Below are positions 26,115-36,355 of a stretch of DNA of 64,000 nucleotides, piece by piece. Source of the DNA: OLB9 sp041392785 (GTDB lineage Bacteria > Bacteroidota > Bacteroidia > Chitinophagales > Saprospiraceae); the NCBI GenBank assembly GCA_041392785.1, contig JAWKLK010000001.1, forward strand, positions 186,001 to 250,000, given 5' to 3'. The position numbers and the translations under genes were made by a program. Position 1 is the first letter of the stretch. Each line of letters starts with the position of its first letter. Under the pieces are notes generated by a model. It did not search any database, was not told where the DNA came from, and saw only the letters and a list, made by a program, of their open reading frames with translations.

Positions 26115-26145
26115 AAAGCTATCTCGGGATATCCGAGACAGCTTT
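26115..26145 (-). terminator. Terminator-like hairpin in the leader of the VIT transporter gene
   Basis: Arms AAAGCTATCTCGG / CCGAGACAGCTTT pair with one mismatch around a 5-base loop. On the minus strand the stem runs into TTTTTCTTTT. Since no gene ends here on that strand, the hairpin either ends a short leader transcript or acts as an attenuator before the transporter gene. Confidence 0.5.
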
Positions 26146-26324
26146 AAAAGATTGGTTTAACAATTACAGGTCTGAGTAAAAAACTCTGATTAGCTTAGGC
26201 AAAAATCATACCAAAAAATCAAAGCTCTAATTTGGTATAGTATTTGTATTAATAATTTTTATTATATGTATTTCAATATAAAAATAACGATTAATAATTA
26301 TAAATATTTTTTAATAAGTAAATT
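26146..26324. other. Divergent intergenic region
   Basis: AT-rich spacer between the attenuator-like hairpin and the HYR-protein gene. No frame longer than a few codons and no clear TAnnTTTG box is visible on either strand. Confidence 0.3.
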
Positions 26325-26882
26325 TTGAGTGATTTTCGACATACATTATTTCTAAAAATAGCCTCTATTTTATGGACTGTGGTTATAGCAAAAACCAGTT
26401 TTTCGCCAGATGCGATGAACATACAGGTCTTTGCAGGAAATGATACTGCTATTTGTCGAGATGCTTCACTAGAACTGGCTGAATTAGGCGCAATTATATC
26501 TGGCGATGTGACAGATGGTGATTGGATATCACTCGGAGATGGTTACTTTACACCTACTAATTCTGATAAAGCAAGATTTTCAACAGGATTGATGTACTAT
26601 CCTGGACAAAATGATAAGGCCATTGGCCAATTTAAGTTATTGCTTATATCAGATGCACCATCCCCAAATTCACCAAATGGAAAAGTTACAGATGAAGTCA
26701 ATATAACTTTGCAATCCGCCCCAGCCCTGTCTTGCAGCGTCAATGTAAATGTATCGTTGGATGAAAATTGTCAGCAGGTGATAATCCCATCTATGTTGAC
26801 TACTAATCCTGTGCCTCCTATAATAGTTATCTCATTACATTATATGACGAAAATGATAACCTCATCCCAAATGCAACCTTGA
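26325..26882 (+). pseudogene. N-terminal fragment of a frameshifted secreted HYR-domain protein
   Basis: A frame from a TTG (no ATG is available before the signal peptide; an in-frame TAA sits just upstream). It encodes a signal peptide (LFLKIASILWTVVIAKTSFS), then a Saprospiria-type first domain (NIQVFAGNDTAICRDASLEL, GDWISLGDGYFTP) and the start of a second domain at LDENCQQVIIPSML. The reading then slips near 26810-26825: the correct continuation YNSYLITLYDENDNLIPNA is encoded one frame over. One missing base would repair it. The protein is therefore split from 26879-29812. Confidence 0.75.
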
Positions 26883-29812
26883 CAAACAGCCATTTAGATC
26901 AATTGATCACTTACAAACTGGGTCATAAATGCACAACCAATTTATGTTGGGGCAAAATCAAAGTTGAAGACTATTTTGCACCACTTTTTGCTTGTAAGAA
27001 TGACACTATTGACTGTTTTCAATCTATAGAACCGATAGATTTAGGATTCCCAATTCCTGTAGAAGCCATAGTTGATACTTTTGTACAGAATTCTTGGATA
27101 ATAAAAAATTGGGACAAATGCTCTGATGTTACATTAACAATGCGAGATAGTATCGCAAAACAAACCTGTGACAATGCATTTGATAAAATAATTTATCGTA
27201 ACTGGACCGCAAAAGATGCCAAACTCAATACGAGCAAATGTAGGCAAGTCATTTACATCACACGTAAAACGCTTCAAGATGTCGTATTTCCACCACATTA
27301 TGATGGTAATGAAAAACCATTCTTTGATTGTTTTGATAGTTTTGAGTCATTAGAGAATGGGTTTCCTTCCCCAGACACCACTGGATATCCTTTGATCGGT
27401 TTTTGTGACAATCTAGAGTTTTCCATGACAGACACTAAATTTCCCATGTGTGGAAATGGATTTAAAGTAGTGCGAAATTGGTTTGTTATAGAATGGTGTA
27501 CTGCAGAAAGCACCACAAAAAATCAGATCATAGAGGTCAGAGATAATTCATCTCCTGAATTTATATGTCCCAATTCAGTCACAGTGAGTACTGATGCGTA
27601 CACCTGTGGTATCGAAGATTACCACTTAGCTTTGCCGTATGAGATTTTGGATTGCTCGGATTACTCCATTAGTATGACTACCCTTCAAAATTCTGAAGGG
27701 AATCAAGGAATCATCCAGTATATCAATAGTAAGTTCTATTTTAATGCCGATGTTCCAGGTGTATACCCAATTGAATATTCTGTCATTGATATTTGTCAAA
27801 ACCAATCTAAATGTGAAACCACATTGACATTGGTAGATGTCATAGAGCCAAATATGGTTTGCGACCACCATACAAAAGTTGCTTTGGATGATCAAGGCAG
27901 AGGTAGATTGTTTGCAACTACCCTAGACGATGGTTCCAATGATAATTGTGGTATTAAATCCTTTGAAGTGAGGAAAATGCTGAATACATGTGGCGTCACA
28001 CCGGAATTCAATACATTTATTGAATTTTGTTGTGAAGATATTGATATGAATCCACAAATGGTGGAGTTAAAAGCCATTGATAAATATGGTAATTTCAATA
28101 CCTGTATGGTGGAAGTCACAGTGGAAGATAAACTCCCTCCAAATATATCATGTCCTCCAGATATCAGCATAGAATGCGATGCCAGTATCGATTCCTTGTC
28201 TTTAATAAAGTTGGGTTTAGTGAGAGATCACCCTTTAAACATACAAAACATAACTTTGAACAATGCCTTTCATAATGGCATAGTAGGACAAGATGGATTG
28301 GCTTCAGACAATTGCTACGTAAGTATCTCATTAAAATTAAATTCATTTGTGACATGCCATTCAGGATATATAGAAAAGACTTTTACAGCTATCGACAACT
28401 TCAACAATAAGAATAGTTGTACACAAACAATATATGTTATAAATCCTGATCCATTCGATGAAAGTGATATCATTTGGCCTCCAGATTATCAAGGAGAAGG
28501 ATGTAAAGCAGAACAAATCCTGCCTGCAATATCAGGACAACCTATCCTATCCAATATGGCATGTGGCAATATAGCTTCTACTTATTCTGACCAGGCATTT
28601 TATATAGCAGATGGAGCCTGTCTCAAAATATTCAGAACCTGGACTGTGATAGATTGGTGCCAATTTGATCAGGACAATTTTAGTGGAAAGTGGGGACCAC
28701 ATATTCAAACCATTAAGATGACAAACACTGTTTCCCCTTCATTTTCAGAAGGTTGTGTAAAAGATACTGTTGTTTGTGTTTTTGATTTAAACTGCCAAGA
28801 AGGCTTAGTTTATCTACCATATAATGCACTAGACGATTGCACTGAAGATTCGTTATTAATATGGAATCATGTGATTGATCTACACCATGATGGTAGCAAC
28901 GATGTCAGCATTACCGAAAGAAACATACATAATTCTTTACCTATAGGTTTTCATAATATCAAAACTAGAGTGGAAGATCAATGTGGAAACTTCAAGGAAT
29001 GTACCACGCACTTAGAAGTAAAAGATTGCAAAAAACCTATACCCTATTGTCATAGTCAATTGACCATCACTATGACCGAGACAGGATATTCTTCAGAAAT
29101 TTGGGCAAAAGACTTTAATAAAGATGCATCTGATAATTGTACTTCTAGTGAAGATCTTCTTTTTACTTTTGAAGATGCAAGGCCTGTAAAATCGCAAATA
29201 AACAACGTCCATTTTTTCAAAGGGAATGGCATTATAGCTAATGAAATCGAATACAAAGCGGGTGAAGCGCAAAAATGGAACCCTGACAGTAATTCATCCG
29301 GAATCATCTTCCACTGTTCTGATATATCGAATGGGGTGTCAGACACTATCACATTAGATGTGACAATAATAGATAATGATGCAAACTCAGATAATTGTAC
29401 TGTGGAGTTGATTTTACAAGACTCAGGTGATTTTTGTGATGACATCATTACCTCTAAATCTATATTCGGTACAGTGAAAACTGAACTTGGTGTTCCTATA
29501 TCAAACAGTATAGTACAATGCACAACCCCAGAAAACCAATCTTTTACTACTCAAACAAATGAGAATGGTCAATATATTTTTGAACATTTACCAATAGACA
29601 ATACTTATATCATTACAAGTAGGATCTATGTACATGACAAAAATTTGATGGCTCGTGCAAAATCTCTACTATTATTGGTATATAAAGCCCTCATTATGAA
29701 TTCGAGTCCTGCTTTGAAAACACTTTTTGATGGCCTTCCATGCGCTTTGCAGATGAAAATTTCAGGATTTTTTTTCTTAATCATCAATCCTGTTATCAGC
29801 ATCCATGAATAG
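26879..29812 (+). pseudogene. HYR-repeat surface protein, 3' end replaced by an IS element
   Basis: Main body of the frameshifted protein. Its repeats carry the HYR/Saprospiria signatures PxVDTFVQNSWIIKNWDKCSD, PEFICPNSVTVSTD, PPNISCPPDISIECDASID and many DNC motifs, followed by a KKPIPYCHSQLTIT domain that matches the C-terminal third of the giant protein at 44-56 kb. After a CarboxypepD-like start (FGTVKTELGVPISNSIVQCT, GQYIFEHLPI), native coding ends at 29625 where the IS4 element begins; the last ~62 codons are antisense IS sequence. Lost parts by analogy: dockerin region and T9SS sorting domain. The product should not be secreted by T9SS. Confidence 0.8.
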
Positions 29813-30711
29813 CTTAATGCGATCAAACCAATCAGAGTTTCTATTCTTGAATCTTTTTGCAAGTGTGTATCCTCCATGTGAAAACCATTCGATTTCATAT
29901 TTTTAAACATACTTTCTATTTGCCATCTCTGGCCGTAAACTACTGTCACATCCGTTATCTTTTCTTGTGACAAAATGATCAGGTATTCCGATTTATTTTT
30001 ATCATTTTTAAACCTAAATCCACTAACATAAACTTCCAATTTACCATATTTATATTTTTTATTATTGGAATGTCTGCCTTTTCTGGAGTTTGATTTTACT
30101 ATGTTCTTTACGGATATCTTTTGACTATCATGGTACACTTTTTGATTTTCTTTTATTCGAATGACGAAGGTTATACCATTGTCGTTCAAATAGTTATACC
30201 AACAGACACCGCCAAATTCCCTGTCGCCAATGATATACTTTATTTTACCCGCACCTACCTTGTCAATGATTTTATTCAGTAAATCCCATCGATCACCTTG
30301 ATTGCTATTACCTTTTTTATTCAACAGTGACCAACCCAATGGAACACTATATCCTTCGTATAAAACTGATATCATCAGGATATTAATTTTCTTCTTCCCA
30401 AACTCCCAATTGGTGCGATCTATCAGTAAGGTATATGGCCCGTCGTCCATTTTTAACCACTTTAAAATCATCTGTATCAGAGATGTGTTGGTCCAGTTTA
30501 TCTCTTTAATAAACCGCTGCAATCGTCGGTAATTGCTTCCCGTTTTGCTTTTCGTATCCATCGCCAAGGCTATCTTGGCCATGTTTACACTGGTAACTTG
30601 TACTATGGCAAGAATAAATAATCCTATAAGATCTATCCTTGGTTTTGTTAATGTGCTTAGGTTCTTCATCAGTTCTCCGGTAAGTTCTTTAACTTTACCC
30701 TGAGTAGCCAT
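29626..30711 (-). CDS. IS4-family DDE transposase
   Basis: 361 residues. Catalytic triad: Asp98 in LLIDRTNWEFG, Asp163 in IIGDREFGG, Glu266 within YGQRWQIESMFKNMK, which fits the IS4 signature Y-(2)-R-(3)-E-(6)-K exactly (Y259, R262, E266, K273). The frame is intact, with an ATG at 30711, and its TAG stop is formed by the outermost bases of the left inverted repeat. Cuts and pastes the element. Confidence 0.93.
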   Translation of the reverse strand: MATQGKVKELTGELMKNLSTLTKPRIDLIGLFILAIVQVTSVNMAKIALAMDTKSKTGSNYRRLQRFIKEINWTNTSLIQMILKWLKMDDGPYTLLIDRTNWEFGKKKINILMISVLYEGYSVPLGWSLLNKKGNSNQGDRWDLLNKIIDKVGAGKIKYIIGDREFGGVCWYNYLNDNGITFVIRIKENQKVYHDSQKISVKNIVKSNSRKGRHSNNKKYKYGKLEVYVSGFRFKNDKNKSEYLIILSQEKITDVTVVYGQRWQIESMFKNMKSNGFHMEDTHLQKDSRIETLIGLIALSYSWMLITGLMIKKKNPEIFICKAHGRPSKSVFKAGLEFIMRALYTNNSRDFARAIKFLSCT

Positions 30712-30783
30712 GATGTTTTGGTTTTATTTATCACATAATCAAACGTTTATCATTGGCTACTTGTTTTTTTGTCATGTACATAG
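29626..30783 (-). mobile_element. IS4-family insertion sequence, complete
   Basis: 1,158 bases bounded by perfect 18-base inverted repeats CTATGTACATGACAAAAA (29626-29643) and its complement (30766-30783). It contains a single intact transposase. No target-site duplication: left flank AAGTAGGAT and right flank GCCATTGGT do not match. Each flank is a truncated gene of a different kind, so the element marks a deletion, inversion or other IS-IS recombination junction rather than a simple insertion. Confidence 0.9.
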
Positions 30784-33744
30784 GCCATTGGTACAATTAC
30801 AGATGTTGATGGAAGATATTCACTAAAAGTTTCCAATGAAACTACATCGTTGCTTTTTAGTTATACTGGATTTTCTACAAAAGAACTCCTCTTAGGTAGT
30901 ACAAATGAATTAAATGCAACTCTTTCAGAAGGTCTTTTAGTGGATGAGGTAGTAGTGGTAGGTTATGGTCAACAGCGCAAAAGTGATGCAACTTCAGCAA
31001 TATCTAGCGTAAATGGTTCAAATATTGCAGGATTAGTGGCACCAAATGCTATGAGCCAGCTTGCTGGCCGTGCCGCTGGGGTACAGATTACTACTCAAAG
31101 TGGTATTTTAGGCGAATCTCCACGAATTAGGATTCGCGGTATAGCATCAGTAAATTCAGGCACTGATCCATTGATCGTTGTAGACGGTATTCCTATTTAT
31201 TCGACTAATGTAGGTGGGTATGCATCAACCTCTGGCCTAGGTGATATCAATAGTAATGACATTGAATCATACGAGATTTTGAAAGATGGTGCTGCTACCG
31301 CCATTTATGGTTCTAGAGGTGCTAATGGCGTCATCCTTATCACTACTAAAAAGGGGACAAAAGGAACTGCTAAAGTGTCGTTGAACTCGGTATTTGGAAT
31401 AGCTAATCCAATTAAAACTTTTGACTTATTAAAAACAGCTGATTTCCTTACCATTTCAAATGAAAAGCGCACCAATAGAGGTCAAGCGGCTTGGGCAGTG
31501 GGTAGTGATTATGATACTGATTGGCAAGGAGCAGTACTCAATAGCAATGCACTTCAGATGGATCATTCTTTGAGTGTAAGTGGAGGAACAGATTTGACAA
31601 ACTACTATTTATCCTTTAATTACACAGGGCAAGATGGTATTGCCAAAGATAATAGCATGAAGAGATTTGGAATTAGTACCAATATAGAGCAAAAAATAAC
31701 TAAAAGAATTACGCTCGGTGGTGGTATTAAATACAACCAAACCAGTTATGATGGGTTAAATGTGGGTAGAAATTCTCTTTCTGGAAATATATTTAATGCT
31801 ATAAGACAATTGCCAAATACACCAATTTATAATCCTGACCATCCTACTGGTTATAACATGTCAACCAATAATACTGTTGTAGGCCAGTGGGATAATACTG
31901 ACCCAGTAGGAGATAATATTTCAAATATTGTCTATGTTTTGGATCACAATACATATCAATCTACTGTTAAAAGGATGATGGGTAATATTTCTGCCAAAGT
32001 TGATTTATTCAGAGGAGTGACATATAAGTTTCAAGCTGGTATCGACAATCCAAATACAGATGGGTTTTTATATTGGAATCCTATTCATGGAGATGGATCT
32101 TCTACAAAAGGTCGCTTGCAAAATAGTTTCGAGAATAATTTTAGATGGAATATTCAGCATATCCTAGATTACAATAAGTTAGTAGGTGAGAAACATAGTT
32201 TTGGTATCACCGGCGTGGCTGAATATCAAAAAGAAAAGTACTCATTTATTGAAAGTATAGGTACAGATTTACTCAATGAATTTTACAATCAAGTTACGGT
32301 TTCCAATGCATATTCTGTACAACAATCTGGTGGTGGGGCATCAGAAAATGGTTTGATTTCTTATCTAGGTAGATTGAATTATAATTATGACCAAAGATAT
32401 TATGCTCAGTTGTCATTAAGAAGAGATGGTATATCAAAGCTTAGTCCTGATACAAGGTGGAACAATTTCTTAGGATACTCCTTAGGATGGAATGTAGCGA
32501 ATGAAGGTTTTTGGGATGGGATCAGAGACGTAGTTTCATTTTTAAAACTTAGATATTCATTCGCTGCGGTAGGAAATACAGATATTGGAAATTATCCTTA
32601 TCTTGGACTTACTGGAGCTTCTCCTTATAATGCAGGAAATGGTATTGGATTTAGCCAGTTCGGAAATGATCTACTTACTTGGGAGACAAGTAATAAGACT
32701 GATTTTGGGATAGATATGCGACTTTTGAAAGATAAAATGAAAGTAACTTTAGACTATTTTATCAATGACATTGACAATCTGATTTTCTCACAACCACTTC
32801 CATCTTCTCTTGGTATCCCCTTTAATAGAATAACCAAAAACATTGGAAAATCATTAAATAAAGGGTTTGAAGCAGAAATTCAATATGATGTCATTTCCAA
32901 TAACGCATTTAATTGGACGGTAGGGGCAAACGTTACATTTGCGAAAAATAAGATCGTAGCATTGCCAAATGATGGAGCAGATATCATAGGTGGCAGCTCT
33001 AGTGATGTTAATATCCAGCCAAATATCATAATTCGCGAAGGAGAGTCCATGAATAGCTTGTATGGAATAGAGTATTGGGGAGTAAATCCTAGCAATGGAA
33101 ATCCTGTTTATGTCAAAGGTGATGGAACATTGGTACAAGGTAACGTGACAGACTCTAAGTATTATAAGTTTGACCCTGCCAATCCAACAGTACTAGGTGA
33201 AGCATCATCACTAAGTACTGCTACAGATAGAAAAATTTTGGGAAATACATTGCCTACATATTTTGGTGGATTTTCATCTAATATGGATTATAAAAGCTTT
33301 GATTTAAAATTTTTGGTGAGATTTAGTGGTGGAAACAAAATCTTTAATGCCACTAGACGTGACCAAATGAATCAAAACCTCAATAATAACAGCACTGAAA
33401 TTTTAGGTCGTTGGCAAAGTGTTGAAAATCCCGGTGATGGAGTAACTCCTATATTGTGGGCGAGTAGCAATACCTTTGTCAATTTGACGAGCGTCGCTAC
33501 TACAAGGTTTGTTGAAGATGGTGATTTTATAAGTCTAGATAATATTTCATTGGGATATACATTACCAGTTAGATTAACAAAAAAAGTAAATATCAGAAAT
33601 TGTAGAGTTTTTGTACAAGGTCAAAACATGTTGATTATCACCAAATACAAGGGACTCAACCCTGAAATGGAAACTTTCGGCGTAGATCTTAATGGCACTC
33701 CTAGATCTAAGATATTTTCTTTTGGATTGAATATTGGATTATAA
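30784..33744 (+). pseudogene. SusC/RagA-type TonB-dependent transporter lacking its N terminus
   Basis: Coding sequence starts directly at the IS boundary in the middle of the carboxypeptidase-regulatory domain (AIGTITDVDGRYSLKV), so signal peptide and roughly the first 50-60 residues are missing. The rest is complete: SusC TonB-type motif DEVVVVGYGQQRKSD, plug domain (AGVQITTQSGILGESPRIRIRG, SRGANGVILITTKKG) and a long beta-barrel ending in KIFSFGLNIGL. The family imports glycans or peptides with a SusD lipoprotein. Without a signal peptide the protein cannot reach the outer membrane, unless it gains a new start. Followed after 29 bases by susD. Confidence 0.88.
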
Positions 33745-33773
33745 ATCTGGTTAATTTTTAAAATTTTATAAAA

Positions 33774-35321
33774 ATGAAACATAATATATTAAATTTAATT
33801 GTTGTTTTTGGATTACTAATTTTCAGCTCAGGTTGTTCAGAAGAAAATCTTCTTGATCTCAGTCCGATTAACAATATATCTATTGATGCTGCATTTTCCA
33901 CTCCATCATTGATAGAAAGTAGTGTCAATGGTATGTATAATGCGGCGGCTATGGGCCAATACAACTCTACAACTTTCAATAATGGTAGAGGATACGTATG
34001 GGGAGCAGCATTTGTCCAGCAAGGTGATAATAGAGGTGAAGACGTGGTGAATACTGCTACCTTCTATCAGCTTACTTACACAAATACATATGATCCTACC
34101 ACAGCCAACAATGTGTATTATTGGGTGGATGGGTATAGACTAATAAATAGAGCAAACCTTGTCATTGAGGGGGTCACAAAAGCAGTTGCTGATGGCGTCA
34201 TATCTGAAGAAGTTGGTAATGATTATATTGGTCAAGCAAAGTTTTTGCGTGCAATAACCCATTTTGAAATGGTATGTCATTTTGCACGTCCATATGATGA
34301 TACATCCAATGGCACTCATGAAGGAATTCCTTATAGAGAAATAGGTGTCAATACTCAGTCTGATGTAGATACCGAATCTGCCAAAGGTAGAAACACCGTC
34401 GGAGAAGTGTATGAGAAAGCATTAGCTGATCTGAATGATGCCGAAAATCTAATAACAAACACGACATTCGGCAAAGCTACCAAAAATGCTGCAATTGCTT
34501 TTAAAACAAGAATCAACCTTCACAAAAGGGATTGGGCAAGTGTTATTTCTGAAGGTAAAAAACTTGAGGGAGATTATAGCTTGGAAGCCAACCCAGGCAC
34601 TGTATTTTCGTCACCGACTAATAATCAAGAATCCATATTTTCTATTGCTCACACTGCTGTTTTAAATCCTGGTGTAAATGCTGCTTTGGCATCACAATAC
34701 AAAAGAAGACTTTTGGTTTGTATAAGTCCAATAATATGGAGAGATGCCGAATGGCTTGTTGATGATAAGAGGAGGTATGATAATGACAGTGATCCAACAT
34801 CAATGGTATTTACTAGCTCAGGGCGAAAATATACAAATAAGTACAAGGATAATGTGAACTATACTGACCCTGCTCCTGTGATAAGATATGCAGAAGTATT
34901 ATTGAACATGGCAGAAGCATATGCGCGCACTGGAGATGCTCCAAATGGATTATTTTATTTAAATCAAGTACGCAACAGATCATTAGCTGATGCCGGAACT
35001 CAAGCATATACTGACTTTCCTAGTAATAAAGATTTAGTGGGAGCTATTTTGAAAGAAAGGAGAATTGAATTTCTAATGGAGGGAAGGAGATGGTCTGATA
35101 TTCACAGACTTCAAAATGATGATTTGTGGCCAATAAGTGGTGTGCCAGCTAAAGTAGCCAACGGAAACCCTAAAGCTGATGATTTTATTCTTGGTACTCC
35201 ATATGATGGGCCGCTCGGTGTTGCAGCATTGGCAAAAACAGATAACAAAGTTATTTGGCCTATACCTCAAATTGAGCTTGACGCAAATCCATCATTGAAA
35301 CAAAACCCTGGATATAATTAA
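33774..35321 (+). CDS. SusD/RagB family nutrient-binding lipoprotein
   Basis: 515 residues. The signal peptide has lipobox SSGC (MKHNILNLIVVFGLLIFSSG then Cys). SusD hallmarks: DLSPINNISIDAAFSTPSLIESSVNGMYNA near the N terminus, AKFLRAITHFEMVCHFARPY, TPR-like helices, VIRYAEVLLNMAEAYAR, LNQVRNRS, ILKERRIEFLMEGRRWSDIHRL, and the C-terminal IWPIPQIELDANPSLKQNPGY. Surface-exposed partner of SusC that captures oligosaccharide or peptide ligands. Intact although its SusC is truncated, so it is probably a fading or recently disabled uptake locus. No glycosidase is adjacent. Confidence 0.93.
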   Translation: MKHNILNLIVVFGLLIFSSGCSEENLLDLSPINNISIDAAFSTPSLIESSVNGMYNAAAMGQYNSTTFNNGRGYVWGAAFVQQGDNRGEDVVNTATFYQLTYTNTYDPTTANNVYYWVDGYRLINRANLVIEGVTKAVADGVISEEVGNDYIGQAKFLRAITHFEMVCHFARPYDDTSNGTHEGIPYREIGVNTQSDVDTESAKGRNTVGEVYEKALADLNDAENLITNTTFGKATKNAAIAFKTRINLHKRDWASVISEGKKLEGDYSLEANPGTVFSSPTNNQESIFSIAHTAVLNPGVNAALASQYKRRLLVCISPIIWRDAEWLVDDKRRYDNDSDPTSMVFTSSGRKYTNKYKDNVNYTDPAPVIRYAEVLLNMAEAYARTGDAPNGLFYLNQVRNRSLADAGTQAYTDFPSNKDLVGAILKERRIEFLMEGRRWSDIHRLQNDDLWPISGVPAKVANGNPKADDFILGTPYDGPLGVAALAKTDNKVIWPIPQIELDANPSLKQNPGYN

Positions 35322-35365
35322 GCAGTAATTTATTTTCAAAGAGTTTCATCATACTGGATTATATT

Positions 35366-35400
35366 AATAAGCCGCTCTTCTTTCAGATGAGCGGCTTATT
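35366..35400. terminator. Bidirectional terminator
   Basis: Perfect 12-bp stem AATAAGCCGCTC (35366-35377) with GAGCGGCTTATT (35389-35400), between the convergent susD and barrel-protein genes. T/A tails on both sides allow use in both directions. Confidence 0.8.
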
Positions 35401-35439
35401 TTATATAACCAAGACTTCTTTATACTCAGTTGTGGATGT

Positions 35440-36117
35440 TTAGAAGGCATATTTGTATCCTACGCTAGCTTGAATGCCAGAGTGTCTTACTCGCACATCG
35501 ATTATAGATTCACTCATCAAATCGGAAAAACTATGACCATATCTCACATCAGCAAATAGCACACTATTTAATACTTTGGTACTTGCTCCTGCTCCTATGA
35601 CACCACCAAGATCTAGATTATTGAACATATCACTACTCAAATCTATGTCTCCTCGATACACAGTAAAATCAAAAATAGCAGTAGCTTTAGCTTTATAACC
35701 TGCATCGGTATAATATCCAAAGCTTGGACCCCCAAATACATACAATTTATTATTTCCATCTATGATGTTATAATTCAACAACAATGGGATCTCAATGGAA
35801 GAATAATTGACATCAGCCCGAACATTTATTGGTAAATCTATATTGAGCAATGCAGCCAAATTTTCTTTTGCCGAAAATCCTTTTTCAATATAATTAAGCT
35901 CTGGTTTAAATGAAAACTTGCCGTACACAGGTATTTCTGCTACTACACCTGCTGTGAATCCAGTGAGATTATCCAATTCAGGCATGAAAGATTCTGAAAT
36001 TCCTGATACAGAAGCATTGGAAAAATTAGCACCTATTTTTACGCCTACACTTACTTGAGAATAAGCAACAAATCCTACACAAAGTACGAATGACATGATT
36101 AAATTGAACCGTTTCAT
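35440..36117 (-). CDS. Outer-membrane beta-barrel protein (PorT/OMP_b-brl family)
   Basis: 225 residues with a signal peptide (MSFVLCVGFVAYSQ). The remainder is an eight-strand type barrel: VSVGVKIGANFSNAS, FTAGVVAEIPVYGKFSFKPELNYIEKGF, SSIEIPLLLNYNI, LYVFGGPSFGYYTDAGYKAK, FADVRYGHSFSDL and a final aromatic strand QASVGYKYAF, the terminal Phe typical of outer-membrane proteins. The function of this large family is mostly unknown; structural or adhesive roles are inferred. Confidence 0.85.
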   Translation of the reverse strand: MKRFNLIMSFVLCVGFVAYSQVSVGVKIGANFSNASVSGISESFMPELDNLTGFTAGVVAEIPVYGKFSFKPELNYIEKGFSAKENLAALLNIDLPINVRADVNYSSIEIPLLLNYNIIDGNNKLYVFGGPSFGYYTDAGYKAKATAIFDFTVYRGDIDLSSDMFNNLDLGGVIGAGASTKVLNSVLFADVRYGHSFSDLMSESIIDVRVRHSGIQASVGYKYAF

Positions 36118-36355
36118 TTCTTGAAATATTAATTGTTTATAATACTTTCAAGACGGGTAAGAGAAAATAAACCTTGTTAAAAATCCATGAATATTTTCGC
36201 AAAATTTTATTAAATTTTCAAGAATTATATTTTATACAATTCTAATTTTACTTATTAATAAATTGTTATAACAGTTTAAATACACTTATATGAATAAGCA
36301 CTTTCAAACAATTAAACTATCTTCGCATCTTTTTTTATTCAAATTCTAAATAATC

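Noticed and set aside
29626..29812. The last ~62 codons of the HYR frame as native protein
   Set aside because: They are antisense to the IS4 transposase and start exactly at the inverted repeat.
30850..33744. Start of SusC at the TTG at 30850
   Set aside because: The coding similarity continues upstream to the IS boundary at 30784, and no signal peptide follows this TTG. It is a truncated gene, not a short one.
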